Of a stretch of 64,000 bases of DNA, positions 1 through 7,434 are shown piece after piece. The notes under the pieces were generated by a model. The model was not told the DNA's origin and ran no database searches. It worked only from the letters and a program-made list of their open reading frames with translations. A program made the translations under genes and the position numbers. The first letter of the stretch is position 1, and every line of letters starts with the position of its first letter. The DNA is taken from assembly GCA_035712345.1 (NCBI GenBank), contig DASTAY010000045.1, forward strand, positions 137,173 through 201,172. The letters run 5' to 3'. Origin of the DNA: VRUE01 sp035712345. Lineage in GTDB: Bacteria; Actinomycetota; Thermoleophilia; Solirubrobacterales; 70-9.

Positions 1-1
1 C

Positions 2-1258
2 AACCCGCTGCCGCCGCTCTCCGGCCTCGCCTTCATCGAGAACAACGGCGTCGACGCCTGGCTCGCGGCGACCGGGCTGGCGACGCTCGGCTTCGTCCTC
101 ATCGCGGTCGACCTGGTGGCGACGATGCGCCGCCTGCGCGCCCCGGGCATGGCCTGGCGCCGCCTGCCCGTCTTCTCCTGGGCCGCGGCGATCTCCTCCT
201 GGCTGACGATCGCGGTCGGCTCGGTGATGCTGGCGGCGATAACGATGCTCCTGATCGACCGCAACTTCGAAGGCATCTTCTTCGCCGGGGACGCGGGCGG
301 CTCGCCGCTGCTGTGGCAGCACCTCAGCTGGATCTTCTACACCGGCGCCTACATGCTGGTCCTGGTCTTCGCGCTCGGCGCGATCGCCGAGATCGTCCCC
401 GCGCTGGCCCGCAAGCCGCTCTTCAACCGCGGCGCGGTGATCGGCTCGCTGGTGGCGATCGCGGTCCTCGGCACGCTCGCCTGGATGCAGAACATGTACA
501 CGGCGCCGATCGGGCTCGGCTGGATGTACTTCGCGATGATCATGTCGCTGGCCCTGATCGTCCCCTTCGGCCTCGTCTTCTTCAACCTGATCGCGACCCT
601 CGCCGGGGGCACCGTGCGGATGCGGGCCCCGCTGCTGTTCGCCGCCGGCGCCGTCGTCGCCATCGTCATCGGGCTGGTCGCCGAGCTGAGCCACTCGATG
701 GTCGCCGCCGGTTGGCGCCTCCAGCACACCACCGACAGCACCGCGGCGACGCACTTCGCTCTCGTCGGCGGCGCCGTCTTCGGCGGATTTGCCGCCCTGC
801 ACTGGTGGTTCCCGAAGATGACCGGGCGGACGATGGGCGAGACCCTGGCGCGCTTCTCCTTCTGGACGATGGTGGCGGGGACCCTGGTCACCTTCGTGCC
901 GCTCTTCCTCGCCGGCACCGAGAAGGACCAGGTCGTCGACGCTTACAAGTTCTTCGCCGGCAACGGCCTCGACGCCTACAACCTGATCGCCACGATAGGC
1001 GCCTTCGTCCTCTTCGCGGGCATCGTCATGACCCTGGTCAACGCGATCCTCAGCCGCGAGGGCGGCGCGCCCGCCGGCCACGACGCCTGGGGCGGCGACT
1101 CGCTCGAGTGGTTCGCCCTCTCGCCGCCGGAGCCGCACAACTTCGACGTGCCGCCCGACGTGCGCAGCGCCCGGCCGATGCGGGACATCCGCGCGGCGAT
1201 CGCCCGTCGCAGCGCTCGCGGCGAGCGGTCTGCCCGCGAGCACCAGCCGGTAGCCTGA
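2..1258 (+). CDS. Heme-copper oxidase subunit I paralog lacking the CuB/heme a3 site (5' end outside window)
   Basis: The reading frame is open at the left edge, and 418 residues of the C-terminal part are visible. It aligns without gaps to the intact CtaD at 7431-9335: the QH..W helix, the ARKPLF loop, the W.P.KMTGR segment and the C-terminal SLEW...PPEPHNF tail are all present. The ligand positions are not. The CuB histidine of the HPxVY motif is Thr (codon 341) and the cross-linked Tyr is Met (353). The HH pair is Gln-Asn (488-493), and the heme a3 His is Ala (746). The low-spin heme His of the same helix is kept (752). All family members active in O2 or NO reduction keep the three CuB/FeB histidines, so this copy cannot hold a normal binuclear centre. 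It may be a low-spin heme protein or a structural partner. Multiple membrane spans are evident. It lies 25 bp before ctaB. Confidence 0.85.
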   Translation, partial: NPLPPLSGLAFIENNGVDAWLAATGLATLGFVLIAVDLVATMRRLRAPGMAWRRLPVFSWAAAISSWLTIAVGSVMLAAITMLLIDRNFEGIFFAGDAGGSPLLWQHLSWIFYTGAYMLVLVFALGAIAEIVPALARKPLFNRGAVIGSLVAIAVLGTLAWMQNMYTAPIGLGWMYFAMIMSLALIVPFGLVFFNLIATLAGGTVRMRAPLLFAAGAVVAIVIGLVAELSHSMVAAGWRLQHTTDSTAATHFALVGGAVFGGFAALHWWFPKMTGRTMGETLARFSFWTMVAGTLVTFVPLFLAGTEKDQVVDAYKFFAGNGLDAYNLIATIGAFVLFAGIVMTLVNAILSREGGAPAGHDAWGGDSLEWFALSPPEPHNFDVPPDVRSARPMRDIRAAIARRSARGERSAREHQPVA

Positions 1259-1283
1259 CCGGAGTGATCCCGGTGAGCGCGTC

Positions 1284-2183
1284 ATGAGCGGCGCCCAGAC
1301 GGCTGCCGTCTCGCAGCGTCCGGCGGTGCCTTCGCTTCTGCGCGACCTCGTCACGCTGACCAAGCCGAAGGTGCAGTCGCTGCTGCTCTTCGTCACGGTG
1401 ACGACGATGTACGTCGCCGGCGACCCCTCGCTCGGCCTGGTCTTCCTCACCTGCCTCGGCGGCGCGCTCTCCGCCGGCGGCGCCGGCGCGATCAACCACG
1501 CGGTCGATCGCGACATCGACCGGACGATGGCCCGCACCGCCGACCGCCCGGTCGCCGGGGGAAGAATCTCGGCCGGCGCGGCGATCGCCTTCGGCGCGCT
1601 GCTCGAGCTCTGCTCCTTCACGCTGCTGGCGACGACGGTGAACCCGCTTGCCGCGACGCTCTCCTTCGCCGGATTCGTCGGTTACGTGTTCGTCTACACG
1701 CTCTGGCTCAAGCGCACGACGCCGCAGAACATCGTCATCGGCGGCGCTGCCGGCGCGATGCCCCCACTGGTCGCCTGGGCCGCCGTGACCGGCGGCCTCG
1801 ACGGAACCGCCCTCTTCCTCTTCGCGATCGTCTTCTTCTGGACCCCCCCGCACTTCTGGGCGCTCTCGCTGCTGATGAAGGACGAGTACGCGAAGGCCGG
1901 CGTGCCGATGCTGCCGGTCGTCCGCGGCGAGGACGAGACCCGTCGCCAGATCCTGCTCTACACGATCCTGCTCTACGCGGTGACCCAGCTGCCTTTCTGC
2001 GCCGGCGGCTTCGGCCTCGCCTACCTGGCCGGCTCGATGGCGCTCGGCGCCGCCTTCATCTATTGCGCGGTACGGCTGCTGCGCAGCGCCGACCGCCGCT
2101 GGGCGCTGCGTACCTACCTCTTCTCGCTCGCCTACCTCGCGCTGCTCTTCCTGACGATGCCGATCGACGCCAGGCTCGGCTAG
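1284..2183 (+). CDS. ctaB: Protoheme IX farnesyltransferase (heme O synthase)
   Basis: A 299-residue UbiA-family membrane prenyltransferase that attaches a farnesyl group to heme B to make heme O, the first step to heme A for cytochrome oxidase. The first aspartate-rich motif, NHAVDRDIDRTMARTADRP near residues 72-91, is the classical farnesyl diphosphate/Mg2+ site. A conserved TPPHFWALSL block lies in the middle, and about nine membrane spans can be drawn. Length is normal for CtaB. The ATG at 1284 follows the oxidase-like gene by 25 bp, so the two are probably cotranscribed. ctaA, which converts heme O to heme A, is at 4029. Confidence 0.96.
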   Translation: MSGAQTAAVSQRPAVPSLLRDLVTLTKPKVQSLLLFVTVTTMYVAGDPSLGLVFLTCLGGALSAGGAGAINHAVDRDIDRTMARTADRPVAGGRISAGAAIAFGALLELCSFTLLATTVNPLAATLSFAGFVGYVFVYTLWLKRTTPQNIVIGGAAGAMPPLVAWAAVTGGLDGTALFLFAIVFFWTPPHFWALSLLMKDEYAKAGVPMLPVVRGEDETRRQILLYTILLYAVTQLPFCAGGFGLAYLAGSMALGAAFIYCAVRLLRSADRRWALRTYLFSLAYLALLFLTMPIDARLG

Positions 2184-2230
2184 CGCCAGAGCGACGCCAA
2201 ACGCCCTGCCCGACTGATAGAAATCCGCCC

Positions 2231-2344
2231 GTGGATCGCGAGAGCGCCAGACGAGACCTGACCGCGGGCCTTATCGCCGGCGGGATCGCCGCGGCGATCT
2301 TCGCCCTCTGCTTCGTCGCCGCCACCCTCTACATCGCCTCATGA
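2231..2344 (+). CDS. Small single-span membrane protein of the oxidase cluster
   Basis: A 37-residue frame starting at GTG 2231, 47 bp after ctaB. It has a short charged N-terminus and one hydrophobic helix (about residues 12-34). Its stop overlaps the start of the next gene (ATGA at 2341-2344), which is the main reason to accept it: translational coupling inside an oxidase assembly cluster. Small one-helix accessory subunits are common in oxidase operons, but I cannot name a family. Function is unknown. Confidence 0.55.
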   Translation: MDRESARRDLTAGLIAGGIAAAIFALCFVAATLYIAS

Positions 2345-2631
2345 GCGAGCACCGCGAGATCCCCGAGCCCGGCGAGCTGGTCTATCCGGCGCGGCCCTCG
2401 TGGGCGCCCGCCTTCTTCGTCTTCGGCGCCGTCGGCGCCGTCTGCGGGATCTTCGCCGAGGGCTTCATGGTGCGCGGCTGGATCTACTCGATCATCGGCG
2501 TCGTCATCCTGCTCTTCGCCCTGCGCAGCATGATCCGCGGCGCCGCCGACGACTACTTCCGCCTGCCCCGCAAGCAGCACGTCCGCGGCGCCGTGCTCCC
2601 GGTAGAGACGATTTCACCACCCCGGTCCTGA
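2341..2631 (+). CDS. Small two-span membrane protein, possible oxidase subunit IV-like
   Basis: 96 residues: a polar Pro/Glu-rich N-terminus, a hydrophobic helix at about residues 24-46, a second at about 48-64, and a basic C-terminal tail. It follows ctaB and the 37-residue protein with a 4-base overlap, so it belongs to the same transcript. Actinobacterial oxidases carry small CtaF-like subunit IV proteins with two helices, and position and topology fit such a role, but I see no diagnostic motif. Its 3' end is followed by a structured repeat (2644-2768). Confidence 0.6.
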   Translation: MSEHREIPEPGELVYPARPSWAPAFFVFGAVGAVCGIFAEGFMVRGWIYSIIGVVILLFALRSMIRGAADDYFRLPRKQHVRGAVLPVETISPPRS

Positions 2632-2643
2632 CACACCTCGGTT

Positions 2644-2768
2644 CCTGACGTTCTGAGAACAAAGCAGGTCGGGGGATGCAGAGAGGGCGACGAGGAGAGC
2701 GCACTCAAGTGCGTGACCCGAGGAGCCCGACCGAAGACCCCGAGATGCGCCGGTCTCAGGGCGTCAGG
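2644..2768. repeat. 91-nt core structured repeat, copy 1
   Basis: Core at 2662-2752, starting AAGCAGGTCGGGGGATGCAG and ending GAGATGCGCCG, with an internal GCGCACT..AGTGCGT hairpin. It is closed by a terminal stem: CCTGACG (2644-2650) pairs with CGTCAGG (2762-2768) and CTGAGA (2653-2658) with TCTCAG (2754-2759). It sits between the convergent ends of the small membrane gene and the CBS gene, whose stop codon (2756-2758) lies in the 3' arm. Related copies are at 5812, 51459 and 59298. Confidence 0.85.
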
Positions 2769-3154
2769 CCCGAGGTGGCGCCAGTCGCGGTCCAGCAGCG
2801 CACGATGTCGCGGATCGAGAGGATTCCGACCAGCTCGCCCTCCTCGAAAACGACGAGGTGGCGGATGCCGCGCGTCGACATCTCCGAGGCGGCGTGCTCG
2901 AGGCTCCAGTCGGGCGAGGCGGCCACCACGCCCTCGCTCATGTGCGCGGAGACGAGCTCCGCGTCGGGATCCTCGCCGCTGCCGAGCGAGCCGAGGATGT
3001 CGCGCTCGGTGACGATGCACGGCACCGGCAGCTCGTCGTCGTTGACCAGGGCCGCGCCGACGCCCTTGTCGACCATCATCGTCGCCGCCTCGCGCAGCGT
3101 GTGCGACGGACCGACGCTCAGCACCACCTCTGACATCCCGTCCCGTACCTGCAT
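2756..3154 (-). CDS. Tandem CBS-domain protein
   Basis: 132 residues forming two CBS motifs (a Bateman module) with nothing else attached. The first covers roughly residues 1-58 (..VNDDELPVPCIVTERDIL) and the second about 70-128 (GIRHLVVFEEGELVGILSIRDI). Such modules usually bind adenosine nucleotides or S-adenosylmethionine and act as sensors. I chose ATG 3154 because AAGGAGG lies nine bases upstream; a longer frame to 3202 has no such site. It is transcribed divergently from the cytochrome c gene. A second stand-alone CBS protein is at 21043. Ligand and partner cannot be inferred. Confidence 0.85.
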   Translation of the reverse strand: MQVRDGMSEVVLSVGPSHTLREAATMMVDKGVGAALVNDDELPVPCIVTERDILGSLGSGEDPDAELVSAHMSEGVVAASPDWSLEHAASEMSTRGIRHLVVFEEGELVGILSIRDIVRCWTATGATSGLTP

Positions 3155-3280
3155 CTCCGCTGGCCTCCTTCGGGGCTCGCTGGTTCGTGCGAATCGCCTC
3201 AAGCCTACCCGACAGCCCAGGCACGGTCAGGCGCGGTTGGCGCGGCCCTGGCATATAGACTCCGGCGCGCTCCGCGCCGT

Positions 3281-3985
3281 ATGACGATGCCCAAGCCAAC
3301 GACCGCCCTTCGCGCCCTGCTCGCCCTCGCCGCCCTCGCGGCGCTCGCGGTCGCGTCCTCGGGCTGTGGCACGACGACGGCCGACGTGCAACGCGGTCGG
3401 GTGCTCTTCATCCAGAAATGCGGCGTCTGCCACACCTTGGCCGAGGCCGGCACGACCGCGCAGGTCGGCCCCAACCTCGACGACGCGTTCGCGGCGGCCC
3501 GCGAAGCCGGAGAGAGCAACAGCACGATCGAAGGGATCGTCATCCCGCAGGTCGAGAGCCCGCGGCCCGCCACCGACAACCCCGACAACTCGATGCCCCC
3601 CCACGTGGTCAGCGGCCAGGACCTCGACGACGTCGCCGCCTACGTCGGCATGTACGCCGGCGTGCCAGGGGCGGCGCCGCCCAAGGTGCCGGGTGGCCCC
3701 GGAGCCCAGGTCTTCGCCAACAACGGCTGCGGCGGCTGCCACACGCTCGCCGCCGCCCAGTCCGGCGGCGTGACGGGCCCCAACCTGGATGAAGCGCTGC
3801 CCGGCCAGAGCGCGGCCAAGGTCGAAGAATCGATCGTCGACCCGAACGCCGAAGTCGTCAAGGGCTACCCCGCCAACGTCATGCCGCAGAACTTCGGCGA
3901 AGCGCTGTCGAAGCAGGAAATCGAAGACCTCGTCCAGTACCTGCTGAAGGAAACCGCCGGCGGCGCCAAGGGCAAGGGCGGTTGA
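3281..3985 (+). CDS. Diheme c-type cytochrome lipoprotein
   Basis: 234 residues with two heme c attachment sites, CGVCH (47-51) and CGGCH (150-154), each in its own small cytochrome c domain. Likely axial methionines are Met105 (SMPPH) and Met201 (VMPQN). The N-terminus is a signal peptide ending in a lipobox with Cys29 (ASSGC), so the protein should be anchored outside the membrane. Given ctaA downstream (43 bp) and the oxidase genes around it, it is a plausible electron donor to the oxidase at 5933-10149, whose CtaC lacks a fused cytochrome c domain. A TATAGA box lies near 3254. This role is inferred from context. Confidence 0.9.
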   Translation: MTMPKPTTALRALLALAALAALAVASSGCGTTTADVQRGRVLFIQKCGVCHTLAEAGTTAQVGPNLDDAFAAAREAGESNSTIEGIVIPQVESPRPATDNPDNSMPPHVVSGQDLDDVAAYVGMYAGVPGAAPPKVPGGPGAQVFANNGCGGCHTLAAAQSGGVTGPNLDEALPGQSAAKVEESIVDPNAEVVKGYPANVMPQNFGEALSKQEIEDLVQYLLKETAGGAKGKGG

Positions 3986-4028
3986 GTCGGGCGGCCGGGC
4001 GACGGCCGCTGACATCATCTGAGCGAGG

Positions 4029-5021
4029 ATGAGGATCCGCCTCAAAGACCGCATCGAGATCTCGCCGCGACGCTACGCCCAGGTCGCGCTCGTCGCCCTC
4101 GCCGCATTGGCGCTGATCGTGCTCACCGGCGCCGGAGTTCGCCTCACCGGCTCCGGCCTGGGCTGCCCGGACTGGCCCAAGTGCTACGGCGGTACGGCGC
4201 CGCCGCTGGAAAGCCACGCCGTGATCGAGTACGGCAACCGGGTCCTCACCGCTTTCGTCGGCGTCGCCGTGATCGCCGCCAGCGTGCTCGCCTGGTTCCG
4301 CCGTCCCTTCCGCGGGCACCTGGCCCTCTTCGGCGCGCTGCTGCCGCTCGGCGTGATCGGCCAGGCGATCCTCGGCGGCCTCGTCGTCCGCTACCACCTC
4401 GCGCCCGGCCTGGTGATGAGCCACTTCATCCTCTCGATGATGCTGCTCGACGCCTCCTTCGCCCTCGCCTGGTGCGCTCGCTACGAGCCCGGGGAGCGAC
4501 GACACTCAAGCGATCGGCTCGGCGTCTGGGCGGTGCGGGCGCTGATCCCGCTCGGCCAGCTGACGATCCTCGCCGGCACGATCGCCACTGCCTCGGGCCC
4601 TCACGCCGGCGCGCACGCCGGTCAGCTCGTCCACCGCTTCGACTTCGAGGGAACCGGCACGCTGGAATGGGTCGTCCAGCGGCACGCCGCGATCGCCGCG
4701 ATCTTCGGCTTCGCCGCGATCGCCGTGTGGCTGCTCCTGCGCCGCCCTGGCGGCGATGGACGTGCCATCCCGCCCCTCACCGCGGTCATCGGCCTCCTCG
4801 GCCTCCAGGGCGTCGTAGGCGGCGCCCAGTGGTGGCTGGAACTGCCGGGGGAGCTCGTCTGGGCCCACGTCGCCCTCGCGACCGTCACCTGGCTGGCGAT
4901 GCTGTGGACCGTGGCCACGGCGGGGCGGCTGGAGCCGCGTCTCCCCCACGTTGCCAGCGCTCGCGGACCGTCGCAGCGAGAGCCGGCGGACGACGCCCGA
5001 GAGCCCCAGCCAACGGCTTGA
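4029..5021 (+). CDS. ctaA: Heme A synthase (COX15/CtaA family)
   Basis: A 330-residue membrane protein that oxidises heme O to heme A. Two pseudo-symmetric four-helix halves are visible. The extracellular GCPDWPKC loop (residues 45-52) carries the conserved cysteine pair. Ligand histidines appear in MSHF (first half), QRHAAI and WAHVAL (second half). The first-half ExxHR motif reads EYGNR, with Asn for His; as far as I recall EFGNR is the usual form in actinobacterial CtaA, so I take this as lineage-typical. It is encoded just after the cytochrome c gene. The last 30 residues are polar and probably disordered. Confidence 0.94.
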   Translation: MRIRLKDRIEISPRRYAQVALVALAALALIVLTGAGVRLTGSGLGCPDWPKCYGGTAPPLESHAVIEYGNRVLTAFVGVAVIAASVLAWFRRPFRGHLALFGALLPLGVIGQAILGGLVVRYHLAPGLVMSHFILSMMLLDASFALAWCARYEPGERRHSSDRLGVWAVRALIPLGQLTILAGTIATASGPHAGAHAGQLVHRFDFEGTGTLEWVVQRHAAIAAIFGFAAIAVWLLLRRPGGDGRAIPPLTAVIGLLGLQGVVGGAQWWLELPGELVWAHVALATVTWLAMLWTVATAGRLEPRLPHVASARGPSQREPADDAREPQPTA

Positions 5022-5105
5022 CCGGCGGCGCCGGCCTCAGTGAGCCTTGATCACGGCCGCCACGTGCTCCGACGGCGCTTCACCCACCTCAGATAGGCGG
5101 CCTCG

Positions 5106-5759
5106 TCAGGTCTTTGCGACGTGCTCGACCGAGAGGTCGACGATCACGTGGGTGATCGGCAGGTCGATCTCCTCACGGGCCCGCTCGACGACTCCGCTCT
5201 CCAACCAGCGCGAGCGGTCGGGGGGATGGGTCGAGATCACGATCTCGTCAGCGGGAAAGACCCGCAGCGCGTCCTCGATCGCGACGTTCGGATCGGAATC
5301 GCCGATTTCCCCCCTGGCCTTCAGGCCCAGCTGTGCGATGGCGATCAGAGACAGCTCCATCCGCTGCCGGGCCAGCTCGATCGCTTCGTCCACGTCGGAG
5401 GCCCAGTGAGAGGCCCGCGACGCGACCAGGGCCGGGGTGAGGACGAGGATCTCGCAGTCCCGCTCATGGCAGCGGCCACCGATCTCCTCCAGCAGCTCCG
5501 CCCCGCCAACCGTCTCATTGGCGACGACGAGCACGCGATGCTTGCCGTCCCCGCCGCGGCTCACCTCGACCGAACGGGGCAGCGATCCACGCGAGTTGCG
5601 ATAGGCGAACCCCGCTCCGAAGCCGAGCAGCGCCGCCGCCCAGATGACTCCGACCACAGGCCGCGTAAGCAACGTGAGAGCGATGACGGAGGCGGCGGCG
5701 ATCCCGATCACGACCACCCAGCGAAACGCATCGGCCTCCGACCTCAGCGGATTGTGCAT
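5106..5759 (-). CDS. Membrane-anchored universal-stress-like protein
   Basis: 217 residues. Two hydrophobic helices (about 13-30 and 33-50) are followed by a soluble alpha/beta domain beginning HRVLVVANETVGG and ending ADEIVISTHPPDRSRW...THVIVD. The last block closely matches the C-terminal part of the soluble protein encoded inside the oxidase operon at 6556-7434 (VDEVLISTF..SRWL), so the two are paralogs. Fold and motif order suggest the adenine-nucleotide-binding HUP/Usp superfamily. The GxxGxxG nucleotide motif is not obvious, so ligand binding is uncertain. It lies downstream of ctaE across a structured repeat and may be a separate transcript. Confidence 0.7.
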   Translation of the reverse strand: MHNPLRSEADAFRWVVVIGIAAASVIALTLLTRPVVGVIWAAALLGFGAGFAYRNSRGSLPRSVEVSRGGDGKHRVLVVANETVGGAELLEEIGGRCHERDCEILVLTPALVASRASHWASDVDEAIELARQRMELSLIAIAQLGLKARGEIGDSDPNVAIEDALRVFPADEIVISTHPPDRSRWLESGVVERAREEIDLPITHVIVDLSVEHVAKT

Positions 5760-5760
5760 G

Positions 5761-5774
5761 GGGTTAATTTACCC
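5761..5774. promoter_or_regulatory. AT-rich near-palindrome just upstream of the Usp-like gene
   Basis: GGGTTAATTTACCC, a 14-bp inverted repeat with one mismatched pair, ends two bases before the ATG at 5759 of the minus-strand gene. It is strikingly AT-rich for this genome. It could be an operator or part of a promoter with a very short leader. No matching regulator is known from the window. Confidence 0.4.
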
Positions 5775-5811
5775 TGAGGCGGCGAAAATCAAGCCCATTT
5801 CATCCCGCGCA

Positions 5812-5930
5812 CGGCCGCGAAAAGCAAGCAGGTCGGGGGATGCAGGGAGCGAGGTGAGGGGAGCGCACTTCAGTGCGTGACCCGATCCGAGCGACTGAAG
5901 ACCCCGAGATGCGCCGCTTTGCAGCGGCCG
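5812..5930. repeat. 91-nt core structured repeat, copy 2
   Basis: Core at 5826-5916 with the same start (AAGCAGGTCGGGGGATGCAG) and end (GAGATGCGCCG) as copy 1 and the GCGCACTTCAGTGCGT hairpin. The terminal stem has a different sequence, CGGCCGC (5812-5818) with GCGGCCG (5924-5930). The 3' arm ends two bases from the ctaE stop codon (5933-5935). Confidence 0.85.
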
Positions 5931-5932
5931 CA

Positions 5933-6556
5933 CTAGAGGATATATACCGCCGTGTAGACGATCAGCCACATTATGTCGACGAAGTGCCAGTAGATGCCGG
6001 GCACCTCGACGCCGAGGTGGTCCTCGGCCTTGGGGCCGAAATGGCCGCGGAAGGCGCGGATCGTGGCGAAGCTGAGCAGCATCAGGCCGACGAAGACGTG
6101 GGCGCCGTGCAGGCCGGTGAGGCCGTAGAAGATCGAGCCGAAGGCGAGATCGCGGGCGCTGAAGCCGATGTGCACGTACTCGTTGATCTGGATGAAGAGG
6201 AAGGTCGCGCCGAGCATCCAGGTGAGGACGAGCCCGAGTTTGAGGCCTTTCTTGTTGCCGCGGCGGATCGACTCGAGCGCGTAGTGGATCGTGAAGCTCG
6301 AGGAGACCAGGATCGCCGTGTTGACGCCGGCAACCGCGACGGGCAGCTTGTACGGTTCCGGCGGCCAGACCGGCGGGTGGACGACCACGCGCAGGAAGAA
6401 GTAGGAGGCGAAGAAGGCCCCGAAGAGCATCACCTCGGAGACGATGAAGAGCAGGATCCCCAGCGTCTGGCGATCTATCCGCGAGCTCTGGTTGGCCTCG
6501 GGCGGCCCGTGGTGCTCCTCGTGCGAGTGGTCGAGGGCGACCGTTGCGCTCTCCAT
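5933..6556 (-). CDS. ctaE: Cytochrome c oxidase subunit III
   Basis: 207 residues with five evident membrane helices, the short form of subunit III that lacks the first two helices. The SEVMLFGAFFASYFF helix contains the conserved Glu, and the C-terminal IYWHFVDIMWLIVYTAVYIL helix is diagnostic. The ATG at 6556 overlaps the stop of the preceding gene by one base (TGATG), so expression is coupled to it. It is the last gene of the minus-strand ctaC-ctaD operon. Confidence 0.96.
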   Translation of the reverse strand: MESATVALDHSHEEHHGPPEANQSSRIDRQTLGILLFIVSEVMLFGAFFASYFFLRVVVHPPVWPPEPYKLPVAVAGVNTAILVSSSFTIHYALESIRRGNKKGLKLGLVLTWMLGATFLFIQINEYVHIGFSARDLAFGSIFYGLTGLHGAHVFVGLMLLSFATIRAFRGHFGPKAEDHLGVEVPGIYWHFVDIMWLIVYTAVYIL

Positions 6557-7434
6557 CAGGACTCCTCCCCTTCCGCGACGGCGGCTGCAACCGCCTTGGC
6601 GGGCCGGCCGACCTCGAGGTGCTCGACCGACTTGTCGGTGATCTCGCGAGTGCGGCCGAGCAGGTCCTCGTCCAGCCAGCGCGAGGTCTCGCCGGCGAAG
6701 GTCGAGATCAAGACCTCGTCGACCCGGTAGTGCTCGATCGCGTTCTGCACGGCCTGGAAGGGATCGGGGCTCATCGGTTGGCCCGTGGCGTCGATGTCCG
6801 CCCGGTAGAGCTCGGCCAGGGTCGAAGCCAGGTCGCGGACGATCTCCGCCTCGGAGACATCGTCGGCGCGCGGGCAGATGATCGTGTAGCGGTGCGGGTG
6901 CCCGGCGGCGCGCTCCTTCAAGCGGGCGATCAGGTCCGGCGCCGCGACGGTCTGGGTGGCGACGACGAGGGTGTGGCTTTTCTCCCAGCTGATCGAGTCG
7001 TCCTGGACGCGCACCGGGATGTGCGTCACCGCCACCTCGGGCTCGAAGCGAGTCTTCGCCCACTCGACGAGGTCCTTGCGAGTGACGCCGAAGCGCGTCT
7101 CGGAGCGGCAGGAGAGCAGGAGCTCGCCGGGGTCGTGGGCGCGCACGGCGTCGTCCATGGCCAGCGCCGGATCGCGATCCATCACCTCGCCGACGGATTC
7201 GATTCCGTACTCGGAGAGGACCGACATCGTCACCTCGACCCGGGCCCGCGCGGCCTCGCGCAGTTCGCCGCTGTCGATCAACTGGCCTACGGCGGGCTGG
7301 TTCTGCGGCGCCGCGACAGCGACGAAGGGAACCTCCTCGGCCCGCTCCCGCACGGCCTGCAGCAGCTTGCGACCGCCGGCCACCTCGTTGAGGAAGACCA
7401 GCAGCGGCTGTGCCTCGGTGCGCTCTCCGCTCAC
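6556..7434 (-). CDS. Tandem universal-stress-like protein in the oxidase operon
   Basis: 292 residues, soluble, with two similar alpha/beta halves. The first starts PLLVFLNEVAGGRKLL and ends near VAVTHIPV; the second starts HTLVVATQTVAAPDLI and ends VDEVLISTFAGETSRW. The second half matches the membrane-anchored paralog at 5106. GTG 7434 is the start because it overlaps the ctaD stop (GTGA), and the downstream end overlaps ctaE by one base, so it is embedded between the two core oxidase subunits. I know of no standard oxidase subunit of this kind. An assembly, regulatory or energy-sensing role is inferred from position only. Confidence 0.7.
   Translation of the reverse strand: MSGERTEAQPLLVFLNEVAGGRKLLQAVRERAEEVPFVAVAAPQNQPAVGQLIDSGELREAARARVEVTMSVLSEYGIESVGEVMDRDPALAMDDAVRAHDPGELLLSCRSETRFGVTRKDLVEWAKTRFEPEVAVTHIPVRVQDDSISWEKSHTLVVATQTVAAPDLIARLKERAAGHPHRYTIICPRADDVSEAEIVRDLASTLAELYRADIDATGQPMSPDPFQAVQNAIEHYRVDEVLISTFAGETSRWLDEDLLGRTREITDKSVEHLEVGRPAKAVAAAVAEGEES

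Noticed and set aside
2644..2768. The 91-nt repeats as a MITE or CRISPR-like array
   Set aside because: Copies are single, kilobases apart, without target duplications that I can see, and the terminal sequences differ between copies, which argues against a transposon end or an array.
4029..5021. CtaA with Asn in place of the first heme-ligand His (EYGNR) as a broken enzyme
   Set aside because: As far as I recall an E-x-G-N-R form is usual in actinobacterial CtaA, and all other histidines and the cysteine pair are in place.
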